Source: CBFFRJ01 sp963530515
GTDB taxonomy: Bacteria > Pseudomonadota > Gammaproteobacteria > Enterobacterales > Enterobacteriaceae
Length of the DNA: 64,000 nt
Assembly (NCBI GenBank): GCA_963530515.1
Contig: CAUSEC010000001.1
Span: forward strand, 292,609-356,608
Direction: 5' to 3'
The notes beneath the pieces were generated by a model. That model made no database searches and was not told the origin of the DNA. It worked only from the letters and a program-made list of their open reading frames with translations. Position numbers and translations under genes: made by a program. Shown here piece after piece: positions 42,794 through 51,051 of this stretch; position 1 is the first letter of the stretch, and each line of letters starts with the position of its first letter.

Positions 42794-42909
42794 TCCTCCA
42801 CCCGTAAAACTGTCTGGATTGTGAGCGAACTGCCGCAATTCGGACAGTCTCGCTTATCACTTCCGGCTTTGAGCGTTACCATAGCGGATTGTCCTGACAG
42901 GAGATGTCC

Positions 42910-43953
42910 ATGAACGAAAACGGTATTCGTCTGACCCAGTACAGCCACGGAGCGGGTTGTGGTTGTAAAATTTCCCCCAAAGTGCTCGATACCATCCTGC
43001 ACAGCGAACAGGCGAAGTTTCTCGACCCGAACCTGCTTGTGGGTAACGAAACCCGCGATGACGCGGCGGTCTACGATTTAGGCAACGGCACCTGCGTTAT
43101 CAGCACCACCGACTTCTTTATGCCTATCGTTGATAACCCGTTCGATTTTGGCCGCATCGCGGCGACGAATGCCATCAGCGACATCTTCGCCATGGGCGGT
43201 AAGCCAATCATGGCCATTGCGATCCTTGGCTGGCCTGTCAACAAACTGGCCCCAGAGATTGCCCGCGAAGTGATTGAGGGCGGTCGTCATGCCTGCCAGC
43301 TGGCGGGGATTGCGCTGGCGGGTGGTCACTCCATTGACGCGCCAGAGCCGATTTTTGGCCTCGCCGTCACGGGTGTGGTGCCTACTGACCGGGTGAAGAA
43401 AAACAGCACCGCGCAGGCGGGCTGCAAGCTGTTCCTGACCAAGCCGCTGGGCATTGGCGTGCTCACCACGGCGGAGAAAAAATCGCTGCTCAAGCCTGAG
43501 CATCAGGGGCTTGCCACCGAGGTAATGTGCCAGATGAACCTTGCTGGCGCGGCTTTTGCGAGCATTGAAGGCGTGAAAGCCATGACCGATGTCACCGGTT
43601 TTGGCCTGCTGGGCCACCTGAGTGAAATGTGCCAGGGCGCAGGCGTGCAGGCGCAGGTCTGGTATCAGGATGTGCCGAAACTGCCGGGTGTGGAAGAATA
43701 CATCGCACTCGGTGCGGTGCCGGGCGGCACCCAGCGTAACTTTGCCAGCTATGGCCACCTGATGGGCGAGATGCCGGAAGCGGCGCGCGACTTGCTGTGT
43801 GACCCGCAAACCTCCGGCGGCCTGCTGCTGGCGGTGACGCCAGAGGCCGAAAGTCAGGTTCAGGCCACTGCCGCAGAATATGGCATTACGCTTGCCGCCG
43901 TTGGCGAGCTGGTCAGTGCCCGGGCGGGGCGTCCGATGATTGAGATTCGTTAA
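42910..43953 (+). CDS. selD: Selenide, water dikinase SelD, 347 aa
   Basis: Makes monoselenophosphate from selenide and ATP for selenocysteine and selenouridine synthesis. Catalytic Cys-Lys in the N-terminal GAGCGCKIS: this form uses Cys, not Sec. ATP/Mg Asp-rich DDAAVYDL and GLLGHLSEM are intact. Start at 42910 with AGGAG 6 nt upstream; an ATG 6 nt earlier abuts the Shine-Dalgarno. topB starts 4 nt after its stop, so the two are coupled. Confidence 0.97.
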   Translation: MNENGIRLTQYSHGAGCGCKISPKVLDTILHSEQAKFLDPNLLVGNETRDDAAVYDLGNGTCVISTTDFFMPIVDNPFDFGRIAATNAISDIFAMGGKPIMAIAILGWPVNKLAPEIAREVIEGGRHACQLAGIALAGGHSIDAPEPIFGLAVTGVVPTDRVKKNSTAQAGCKLFLTKPLGIGVLTTAEKKSLLKPEHQGLATEVMCQMNLAGAAFASIEGVKAMTDVTGFGLLGHLSEMCQGAGVQAQVWYQDVPKLPGVEEYIALGAVPGGTQRNFASYGHLMGEMPEAARDLLCDPQTSGGLLLAVTPEAESQVQATAAEYGITLAAVGELVSARAGRPMIEIR

Positions 43954-43957
43954 GTCC

Positions 43958-45904
43958 ATGCGGTTGTTTATTGCAGAAAAACCGAGTCTTGGCCGCGCCA
44001 TTGCCGATGTGCTCCCAAAGCCACATCGCAAAGGTGACGGTTACATCGAGTGCGGAAACGGGCAGGTGGTGACCTGGTGTATTGGCCACCTGCTTGAGCA
44101 GGCGCAGCCGGATGTTTACGACAGCCGCTACGCCCGCTGGAATCTTGCTGATCTGCCCATCGTGCCGGAAAAATGGCGACTTCAGCCGCGTCCTTCGGTG
44201 ACCAAACAGATCAATGTCATCAAACGCCTGCTGGCTGAGGCCACGGAAGTGGTTCACGCCGGTGACCCGGACAGAGAAGGGCAACTGCTGGTGGATGAGG
44301 TGATTGATTACCTCGAACTGCCCGCCGACAAGCGCCAGCAGGTGCAGCGCTGTCTGATTAACGATCTCAATCCGCAGGCCGTCGAACGCGCCATCACCCG
44401 TCTGCGCTCCAACAGCGAATTCGTACCGCTGTGCGTTTCAGCCCTGGCCCGCGCCCGCGCTGACTGGTTGTATGGCATCAATATGACCCGAGCGTATACA
44501 CTGCTCGGCCGCAACGCCGGTTATCAGGGCGTGTTGTCCGTCGGGCGCGTGCAAACCCCGCTGCTCGGCCTGGTGGTTCGTCGCGACGAAGAGATTGAAA
44601 ACTTCGTGGCGAAAGATTTCTTTGAAGTGAAAGCGCATATTATCACCCCGGCCGGAGAGCGTTTTACCGCCCTCTGGCAGCCGAGTGAAGCCTGCGAGCC
44701 GTATCAGGACGAAGAAGGGCGACTTTTACACCGCCAGTTAGCCGATCACGTGGTCACGCGTATTGCCGGGCAGCCTGCAAACGTCACCGGCTATAACGAT
44801 AAACGGGAATCAGAACCCGCACCGCTGCCGTTTTCGCTGTCGTCTTTACAGATTGAAGCCGCGAAGCGCTTTGGTCTGAGTGCGCAAAACGTCCTGGATA
44901 TCTGCCAGAAGTTGTATGAAACCCACAAGCTGATTACCTATCCGCGTTCAGACTGCCGCTATCTCCCTGAGGAGCACTACGCCGGACGCCACGCTGTGAT
45001 GAACGCCATTGGTGTGCACACGCAAGGTTTGCTCCCGCAACCGGTGGTTAATCCGGATTTGCGCAACCGCAGCTGGGACGATAAAAAGGTCGACGCCCAC
45101 CATGCAATCATCCCGACGGCGCGTGCGTCAAAGGTCAATCTGACCCACAGCGAAGCCGACGTTTACGGCCTTATCGCGCGGCAGTATTTACTCCAGTTCT
45201 GCCCGGATGCGGTGTTCCGCAAGTGTCAGATTGATTTAGATATCGCCAACGGCAAGTTTATTGCGAAAGCGCGCTTTCTCGCGGAAGCGGGCTGGCGCAC
45301 GCTGCTCGGCGGTAAAGAGCGCGATGAAGAAAACGATGGCACCCCGCTGCCGGTGGTGGCCAAAGGGGACGAGCTATTGTGCGAAAAAGGCGAAGTGGTC
45401 GAGCGTCAGACGCAACCGCCTCGCCATTTCACCGACGCCACGTTGCTTTCTGCCATGACCGGGATCGCGCGTTTTGTGCAGGATAAAGATCTGAAAAAAA
45501 TCCTGCGCGCCACGGACGGGCTGGGAACGGAAGCGACCCGTGCGGGCATCATTGAACTGCTGTTCAGACGCGGTTTTCTCAATAAAAAAGGGCGTTACAT
45601 TCTGTCGACCGATGCCGGACGGGCGCTTATCCATTCGTTACCGGAGATGGCGGGCAGGCCGGACATGACCGCGCACTGGGAATCTATGCTGACGCAAATC
45701 AGCGAAAAAAAGTTTCGTTATCAGGATTTCATGCAGCCGCTGGTTGGCACATTGCACGAGTTGATTCATCAGGCACGTAATACGCCGGTGCAGCGTTTCA
45801 GGGGGATTACCGCTCCCGAGGGCAGCAAGAAAAAAGCCGCCAGCAAGCGCGGTGGGCGTAAACCCCGTGCTGGCGATGCCTCTTCGCCACCGGTCGCAAC
45901 CTGA
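43958..45904 (+). CDS. topB: DNA topoisomerase III TopB, 648 aa
   Basis: Type IA topoisomerase that decatenates replication intermediates. TOPRIM domain MRLFIAEKPSLGRAIADVL with DPDREGQ acidic motif; active-site Tyr in KLITYPRSDCRYLP. C-terminal basic tail (KKKAASKRGGRKPRA). E. coli TopB is 653 aa. Start at MRLFIAEKPS (43958); the frame overlaps selD further upstream but those codons are not conserved. No strong Shine-Dalgarno, so translation is probably coupled to selD. Confidence 0.96.
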   Translation: MRLFIAEKPSLGRAIADVLPKPHRKGDGYIECGNGQVVTWCIGHLLEQAQPDVYDSRYARWNLADLPIVPEKWRLQPRPSVTKQINVIKRLLAEATEVVHAGDPDREGQLLVDEVIDYLELPADKRQQVQRCLINDLNPQAVERAITRLRSNSEFVPLCVSALARARADWLYGINMTRAYTLLGRNAGYQGVLSVGRVQTPLLGLVVRRDEEIENFVAKDFFEVKAHIITPAGERFTALWQPSEACEPYQDEEGRLLHRQLADHVVTRIAGQPANVTGYNDKRESEPAPLPFSLSSLQIEAAKRFGLSAQNVLDICQKLYETHKLITYPRSDCRYLPEEHYAGRHAVMNAIGVHTQGLLPQPVVNPDLRNRSWDDKKVDAHHAIIPTARASKVNLTHSEADVYGLIARQYLLQFCPDAVFRKCQIDLDIANGKFIAKARFLAEAGWRTLLGGKERDEENDGTPLPVVAKGDELLCEKGEVVERQTQPPRHFTDATLLSAMTGIARFVQDKDLKKILRATDGLGTEATRAGIIELLFRRGFLNKKGRYILSTDAGRALIHSLPEMAGRPDMTAHWESMLTQISEKKFRYQDFMQPLVGTLHELIHQARNTPVQRFRGITAPEGSKKKAASKRGGRKPRAGDASSPPVAT

Positions 45905-45965
45905 TCGGTTTGTTGCGTTTGTTTCCGTGAAATTGCCCAAAGATGGCGTAATTTTGCCCAATATG

Positions 45966-45994
45966 CAGGAAGACGTGATCCTGTCGTCTTCCTG
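45966..45994. repeat. Ten-bp perfect inverted repeat downstream of topB
   Basis: CAGGAAGACG (45966-45975) and CGTCTTCCTG (45985-45994) pair perfectly with a 9-nt loop, 61 bp past the topB stop and 61 bp before the next ATG. No U-run follows, so it may be an operator or RNA-processing site rather than an intrinsic terminator. Confidence 0.5.
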
Positions 45995-46055
45995 TCATAG
46001 AGAAACAGGATTATGATGCGCGCGAACACAGACCATTGAGTAGCAGGACTGGAAA

Positions 46056-46229
46056 ATGAGCGAGCAAAAAACAGCAGAAACCACCGTAGTACAGATCCCC
46101 ACCGCGTTGCGCAACGCGCGTACCGAAAAGCAGGACAAATTGTTTAACGAGCTCACCGCAGATGAGCAAATCGCCATCATCCTTAAACGCCATCGGGAAA
46201 TCGTATCGTCGCTGGTTGCAAGAGCCTGA
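46056..46229 (+). CDS. Small acidic/helical hypothetical protein, 57 aa
   Basis: Starts MSEQKTAETTVVQIPTALRN and ends REIVSSLVARA. AGGA lies about 8 nt before the ATG. Predicted mostly helical and amphipathic, charged (EKQDKLFNELTADEQIAI), with no signal or membrane span. Codon use is native and a dedicated U-rich terminator follows (46278-46314), so I take it as real. Unrecognised family. It occupies the position of E. coli ynjI between topB and gdhA but is unrelated to that membrane protein. Confidence 0.65.
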   Translation: MSEQKTAETTVVQIPTALRNARTEKQDKLFNELTADEQIAIILKRHREIVSSLVARA

Positions 46230-46230
46230 A

Positions 46231-46267
46231 TAATAAAAAGGCCCGGTGATAAATATACACCAGGCCT
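46231..46267 (-). terminator. Terminator of gdhA
   Basis: On the minus strand AGGCCTGGTG and CACCGGGCCT pair (46267-46239, one mismatch), followed by TTTTTATTATT. It lies just beyond the gdhA stop on the minus strand. Confidence 0.7.
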
Positions 46268-46277
46268 GATACTGAAT

Positions 46278-46314
46278 AGCCGGGAAGCGAACAGCCACCC
46301 GGCTTTATTTTTTT
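46278..46314 (+). terminator. Terminator of the 57-aa gene
   Basis: AGCCGGG (46278-46284) and CCCGGCT (46298-46304) pair, followed by TTATTTTTTT. It reads on the plus strand and overlaps the gdhA stop region. Confidence 0.8.
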
Positions 46315-47656
46315 AGATAAGACCCTGACCAATCATGGCGTCGGCCACTTTCACGAAACCGGCAATGTTTGCGCCCTGGACGTAATTCGTCTGCTTCGCT
46401 TCGCCACCGTACTCCACACAGGACTGGTGAATATCCAGCATGATGTGGTGCAGACGGGCATCCACTTTTTCTGCCTTCCAGCCAAAGCGTGCGGCGTTTT
46501 GCGCCATTTCCAGACCGGACGTTGCCACGCCACCGGCGTTGGCTGCTTTACCTGGTGCGAACAGCACACCCGCTTCGAGGAACAGATCCGTCGCGGCGAT
46601 AGTGGTTGGCATGTTTGCCCCTTCGGCCACCGCTTTCACCCCGTTAGCAATCAGCACACGAGCGGCATCGACGTCGAGTTCGTTCTGAGTGGCACACGGC
46701 AGCGCAACGTCAACCGGGATGGACCACGGCTGCTGACCTTCAAGATACTGCAGGCCAAACTCGCGGGCGTAATCGGCCACGCGACCATGCTGTTGCTCTT
46801 TAATCTCGATTAAACGCGCCAGCTTCTCTTTGGTGAAACCGGCTTCGTCAACCACGGTACCGCTGGAGTCGGACGCGGTTACCACGCGTGCGCCGAATTC
46901 CATCGCTTTTTCGATAGCATATTGTGCCACGTTGCCTGAGCCGGAAACGGAAACACGCAGCCCTTCAAAGCCCAGACCGTGGCGTTTTAACATCGCTTGC
47001 GCAAAGTACACCAGGCCGTAGCCGGTGGCTTCCGGGCGAATCAGGCTGCCACCGAAGGACAGGCCTTTACCGGTGAAGACGCAGGCGGTGTTATTTGAGA
47101 GCTTTTTCATCATCCCGGCCATAAAGCCGACTTCACGGGCACCCACACCCATATCGCCCGCCGGGACATCGGTATCCGGGCCCAGATGACGGTACAGTTC
47201 GGTCATCAGCGACTGGCAGAAACGCATCACTTCGGCGTCACTTTTCCCTTTCGGATCGAAATCGCTACCGCCTTTACCACCGCCCATTGGCAGGGTGGTC
47301 AGGGCATTTTTGAACGTCTGCTCAAAGCCGAGGAATTTCAGAATCGACAGGTTTACGGAAGGGTGGAAACGCATGCCACCTTTATAAGGACCGATGGCGG
47401 AGCTGAACTGCACGCGCCATGCACGGTTAACCTGCACCTGATTCTTATCGTCAACCCAGACCACGCGGAACTGGATCACGCGCTCAGGCTCGACCAGTCT
47501 TTCCAGCAGCGAAAGCTGGCGATAACGCGGGTTTTCTTCAAGGAAAGGCCACAGGGTGGTCATGACTTCACGGACGGCTTGAGCGAATTCGGTCTGGTGC
47601 GGATCGCGCTTTTGAACGTGGGAAAGGAACGATTCAAGAGTGCATGTCTGTTCCAT
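46313..47656 (-). CDS. gdhA: NADP-specific glutamate dehydrogenase GdhA, 447 aa
   Basis: Assimilates ammonia: 2-oxoglutarate + NH3 + NADPH to glutamate. Catalytic Lys region PMGGGKGGSDFDPKGKSD; NADP Rossmann motif VSGSGNVAQYA; same length as E. coli (447 aa). Stand-alone gene with its own terminator. The 236-bp upstream gap to ynjH (47657-47892) is AT-rich and should hold the divergent promoters. Confidence 0.97.
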   Translation of the reverse strand: MEQTCTLESFLSHVQKRDPHQTEFAQAVREVMTTLWPFLEENPRYRQLSLLERLVEPERVIQFRVVWVDDKNQVQVNRAWRVQFSSAIGPYKGGMRFHPSVNLSILKFLGFEQTFKNALTTLPMGGGKGGSDFDPKGKSDAEVMRFCQSLMTELYRHLGPDTDVPAGDMGVGAREVGFMAGMMKKLSNNTACVFTGKGLSFGGSLIRPEATGYGLVYFAQAMLKRHGLGFEGLRVSVSGSGNVAQYAIEKAMEFGARVVTASDSSGTVVDEAGFTKEKLARLIEIKEQQHGRVADYAREFGLQYLEGQQPWSIPVDVALPCATQNELDVDAARVLIANGVKAVAEGANMPTTIAATDLFLEAGVLFAPGKAANAGGVATSGLEMAQNAARFGWKAEKVDARLHHIMLDIHQSCVEYGGEAKQTNYVQGANIAGFVKVADAMIGQGLI

Positions 47657-47892
47657 AGATATAAGAGCCTCTTATGCTAGATGTGGGATGTTATGTTTTT
47701 ATGTCAGCCAAAAATTCAGCGGTTTTCGACTATAACATCAGCAATGCGACGTGAAGCAAGCAAAAATCGGCCAGTGGCGCGAAATTAATAATCAGCGGCG
47801 GGTCATAATAAAAAACGATGATGTAAGAAACTGCTGCTCATAGATAGAGATCCGTTATAGTAATTAAAGGATTAATTCGGGAAGAAAATGTC

Positions 47893-48177
47893 ATGAAACG
47901 TACGCTCGGGGTGGTGGCAGGTTTACTGATGGTGGTATCGGCAGGCGTGCAGGCAAATCGGCAGATTTCGCCGGATGTGCAGGTCAATGTGCCGCCGGAA
48001 GTGTTCAGTTCGGGCGGGCAGCAGACTGCGCCGCCGTGCAATCAGTGCTGCATTTATGAGGGGCAAAACTATTCCGAAGGGGCGGTCGTTAAAATGGAAG
48101 ACGTGCTGCTGCAATGCGCGCGTGATGACCGGACCATCTCAACTAATCCGCTTGCCTGGCGGCGTATAAAACCTTAA
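47893..48177 (+). CDS. ynjH: YnjH, DUF1496 secreted protein, 94 aa
   Basis: Signal peptide MKRTLGVVAGLLMVVSAGVQA, cleaved near VQA-NR. Mature part carries the conserved PPEVFSSGG, CNQCCIYEGQNYSEGA and CARDD with four cysteines that could form disulfides, ending NPLAWRRIKP, as in E. coli YnjH. Periplasmic; function unknown. Its 3' end overlaps the convergent nudG by 35 bp. Confidence 0.92.
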   Translation: MKRTLGVVAGLLMVVSAGVQANRQISPDVQVNVPPEVFSSGGQQTAPPCNQCCIYEGQNYSEGAVVKMEDVLLQCARDDRTISTNPLAWRRIKP

Positions 48178-48553
48178 ACGCCTCCAGCAAGGGAATATCT
48201 GCCGGGGCGAGGGGCCAGTTAAGGGCTTCATCAGGCGTGCACCACACGAGGCCAGCGTGATGATGGCGGGTCAGGGTGCCGGTAAATGCCGGCACGTGCC
48301 ACGCGTGCAGATTGATGATGCGCCCGGAGACTTCCCGCTGGTGGCTGGCAACGTAGTCACCCGGTGTGGCCTCGATGCCCAGCTCTTCGCGCAGCTCCCG
48401 GACAAGCGCCTGCGGCTGCGTTTCACCCGGCTCCACTTTACCGCCAGCAAATTCCCACAATCCCGCCTGGTCGCCTTGTTCGGGGCGTTGAGCCAGCAAA
48501 ATTTTACCGTCACGTTCAATGATGGCGGCGACGACGTCGATAATCTTCAACAT
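48143..48553 (-). CDS. nudG: NudG, CTP/5-methyl-dCTP/oxidised nucleotide pyrophosphohydrolase, 136 aa
   Basis: MutT-like Nudix hydrolase that in E. coli cleaves 5-hydroxy-CTP, 5-methyl-dCTP and 8-oxo-dGTP. Nudix box GKVEPGETQ with RELREELG; fold entry VVAAIIERDGKILLAQRP. ATG 48553 gives the E. coli length; the open frame runs 64 codons further only because it overlaps ynjE. It overlaps the ynjE stop by 7 bp: translational coupling. Confidence 0.94.
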   Translation of the reverse strand: MLKIIDVVAAIIERDGKILLAQRPEQGDQAGLWEFAGGKVEPGETQPQALVRELREELGIEATPGDYVASHQREVSGRIINLHAWHVPAFTGTLTRHHHAGLVWCTPDEALNWPLAPADIPLLEAFKVLYAARQAD

Positions 48554-49731
48554 GTTTCTCCGTGATGATGCTTCTGACTCCACTCTAACCAGCCGCCATC
48601 GTAAACAGCGATGCGCGTCCAGCCCATTGCGCGAGCGCACATAAAGGCCAGCGACGCGCGCCAGCCGGTGCCGCAATAAAAGGCGACGTGTTGATCGGGG
48701 GTGATGTTGCAGGCCTGCCACATCGCGGCTATCTCTTGCCCGCAACGTAACGTCCCGTCGGGGTTTAAAAAATCGTCCATTCCGTTTTTGCCTTCACCCG
48801 CATGCCCCCAGCGAGCGCCGGGAATATCACCTTTTGCGCTAATGTAGTCATAGCCGCTGGTTTGCCCGCAGTGCTCCGCCCAGCTACGAATGCTCACCAG
48901 CGAGGCATCTTCCCGGTGTAACAGGTTTTGCGCCTGCGCCATGTTTATCATCAGTTCGGGATGGGCGGGGATCGTGGCACCAAAGGTTTTTCCATGAGGC
49001 ACCTCGGGCGGCTGCAGAGGCATGCACGGCAGGTTCTCAGCAAACCCGTCGCCATCAAGCAACCGGACATCCACAACGCCGGCATACAGCAAAATATGGG
49101 CCGCGCGGGCGGTGGCCAGCAGGTTGCGACCGCACAGGATGACCGTGGTATCAAACCGCAGACCTTTTTCCGCCAGCACAACGGCAAGCTGTGAGGCGGG
49201 CACCACGTTCCATAATGGGCCGGATTCGAGCTGCCGAATGTCCAGCTGCGTCGCACCGGGAAGAGTGAAATCTTCCTCGCCGGTTGCGACTTCAACGAGC
49301 CGCCACGCGCCTGCCGGTTTCGCCGCAACAGCATGGCCCTGTAAAAGTTGGTTTAGCCACGCCACCGATACCCGTTGATGAAAACCGGGGAGCGACACGA
49401 GGCGAGAGGGGTCGGTTAACGCATCGGTCAGGATAGCGTTCGCGTTAAACCCCAACGCACCGAAGCGCAGGCGCACGGCATCACAATCCTGCGGCACGCC
49501 GTAAAATGCGATGGGCGTGTCCGCTGTGACGCCCCGCGCGTAGGCCCATGCCCGAATGGCGTCGTCGTCGAGCCTGCTCAGCCAGTTTGCTGCAAAAGGG
49601 TGTGCGCCTGGTTCGTGACCCGACATGCCTCCCGGTGCCATCGGCCAGCCGTTGTAAAATGCCATGCAGCGCGTGTCGATGATGAAACCTTGCTGGTGGG
49701 TAATTTGCTGGAGAGTGAGCTGCTGTGTCAT
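48547..49731 (-). CDS. ynjE: YnjE-like thiosulfate sulfurtransferase (three rhodanese domains), 394 aa
   Basis: Triple rhodanese fold. The third domain has the active-site loop FYCGTGWRAS with the catalytic Cys; the second has VILCGRNLLATARAAH. Similar to E. coli YnjE across the whole mature protein (AFYNGWPMAPGGMSGHE, SIRSWAEHCGQTSGYDYISAKG, GARWGHAG). E. coli YnjE carries an N-terminal signal peptide (435 aa); here the protein begins at MTQQLTLQQITHQQ with no hydrophobic leader, so it is predicted cytosolic. Starts 56 bp after xthA; E. coli ydjXYZ and ynjABCD are absent in between. Confidence 0.9.
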   Translation of the reverse strand: MTQQLTLQQITHQQGFIIDTRCMAFYNGWPMAPGGMSGHEPGAHPFAANWLSRLDDDAIRAWAYARGVTADTPIAFYGVPQDCDAVRLRFGALGFNANAILTDALTDPSRLVSLPGFHQRVSVAWLNQLLQGHAVAAKPAGAWRLVEVATGEEDFTLPGATQLDIRQLESGPLWNVVPASQLAVVLAEKGLRFDTTVILCGRNLLATARAAHILLYAGVVDVRLLDGDGFAENLPCMPLQPPEVPHGKTFGATIPAHPELMINMAQAQNLLHREDASLVSIRSWAEHCGQTSGYDYISAKGDIPGARWGHAGEGKNGMDDFLNPDGTLRCGQEIAAMWQACNITPDQHVAFYCGTGWRASLAFMCARAMGWTRIAVYDGGWLEWSQKHHHGETC

Positions 49732-49750
49732 GGGGAAGCTCTTTAAATAG

Positions 49751-49770
49751 CGGCAATCGGTTGATTGCCG
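49751..49770 (-). terminator. Hairpin between xthA and ynjE
   Basis: CGGCAATC and GATTGCCG (49751-49770) form a perfect 8-bp stem with a 4-nt loop. On the minus strand it is followed by CTATTTAAA, a weak U-rich tail. It may partly terminate xthA transcripts before ynjE. Confidence 0.55.
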
Positions 49771-49787
49771 CAGTCAGAGAGGTGGAA

Positions 49788-50597
49788 TTATTCGACCTTA
49801 AACTTCGCCCAGACCGGCGCGTGGTCAGACGGCTTTTCCATCCCACGGATGTCATAATCGATGCCGGTTTCGATGCAACGCTCCGCCAGCGGGGCGCTTG
49901 CCAGTAACAAATCTATGCGCAGGCCACGGTTGTCATCAAACCCTTTAGAACGGTAATCAAACCACGAGAAGCGCTCGTTGTTGTCCGGGTTTGCGGCACG
50001 CCAGGTGTCCACCAGGCCCCAGTTGACCAGTCGGTTCATCCATTCACGCTCTTCCGGCAGGAACGAACATTTTCCGGTGCGCAGCCAGCGTTTGCGGTTG
50101 TCTTCGCCGATGCCAATGTCGAGGTCGGTGGGGCTGATGTTGACATCACCCATGATCAGCACCGGATTCTCTTTTTTTAGCTCGGTTTCAATGTAGGTCT
50201 GCAGATCCTGGTAAAACTTCTCTTTCGCCGGGAATTTCACCGGGTGATCGCGGCTTTCACCCTGCGGGAAGTAGCCATTGATGACGGTGATATTGCCCAG
50301 CGGGGAAGGGATCTCCGCCATGATAATGCGGCGCTGCGCTTCTTCACCGTCGCCCGGAAAACCACGACGAACCGACACTGGCGTGGCTTTGGTCAACAGC
50401 GCGACACCATAGTGCCCCTTCTGCCCGTGATAGAAGACGTTGTAGCCCAGTTTGGCGACTTCTTCGAGTGGGAACATGTCGTCATGGACTTTCGTCTCCT
50501 GCAGACCAATGACGTCAGGCTGATGTTGCTCGACGATCGCTTCCAGTTGATGAGGTCGGGCTCGCAGGCCGTTGATATTAAAAGAGACAAATTTCAT
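49788..50597 (-). CDS. xthA: Exonuclease III XthA, 269 aa
   Basis: Apurinic/apyrimidinic endonuclease and 3'-to-5' exonuclease of base excision repair. EEP fold: SFNINGLRARPHQLEA, metal Glu in GLQETKVHDD, catalytic Asp/Asn in MGDVNISPTDLDIG, terminal SDHAPVWAKF. E. coli length 268. Divergent from the ast operon, as in E. coli. Confidence 0.97.
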   Translation of the reverse strand: MKFVSFNINGLRARPHQLEAIVEQHQPDVIGLQETKVHDDMFPLEEVAKLGYNVFYHGQKGHYGVALLTKATPVSVRRGFPGDGEEAQRRIIMAEIPSPLGNITVINGYFPQGESRDHPVKFPAKEKFYQDLQTYIETELKKENPVLIMGDVNISPTDLDIGIGEDNRKRWLRTGKCSFLPEEREWMNRLVNWGLVDTWRAANPDNNERFSWFDYRSKGFDDNRGLRIDLLLASAPLAERCIETGIDYDIRGMEKPSDHAPVWAKFKVE

Positions 50598-50962
50598 AGT
50601 CGCCGCCAGAGTGCTGAGGGAATGTGGCGGGAATGTTAGCAGAAAAGGAGGAAGGGGACTATGGGAACTACGGGTGATACATCGGGCGCATACGGCGATT
50701 TACAGATCTCTGGCTGAGATAGCCTGGCGCCCCGCATCGGTGCAAACCGCCCCAAAATGTAGCGTCATACAACGATTAATTTCGCTGATGATCACACTTC
50801 CAGAATTAATTTTTCTGATGCATAAACTTTCTGTTTAAACCCAGCCGCAATCACTCTCCTCGTCGTTTTATTCACTTTATATGCATTTAATGTGAATAAT
50901 AAAAAGTTTTAAGTCATTGATATTTCGTTGTCTCATCAAATTTATGCATTTTTCCGGGTGGC
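50598..50962. other. Upstream region of the ast operon
   Basis: The 454-bp xthA-astC gap. Apart from the sigma-54 promoter listed separately, it contains AT-rich sequence with an ArgR-box-like AATGTGAATAATAAAAAG (50890-50907), compared with the consensus half-site TGAAT. ArgR and NtrC binding are expected from E. coli, but I cannot place NtrC sites confidently. No gene seen. Confidence 0.45.
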
Positions 50963-50978
50963 TGGCATGCCCTGTGCA
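50963..50978 (+). promoter_or_regulatory. Sigma-54 promoter of astCADBE
   Basis: TGGCATGCCCTGTGCA: GG and GC are 10 nt apart, matching TGGCAC-N5-TTGC(A/T). It is about 75 bp upstream of the astC ATG. In E. coli astC has an NtrC/sigma-54 promoter induced by nitrogen limitation. Confidence 0.8.
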
Positions 50979-51051
50979 ATATACATTTACAGCGTGATTA
51001 CTCATATTTATTAACAAATATTCAACCAATCATTTACCGGAAGAGGTCGCT

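Noticed and set aside
43078..44031. 317-aa minus-strand frame opposite selD
   Set aside because: Antisense shadow of selD with histidine/arginine-rich composition and no ribosome-binding site.
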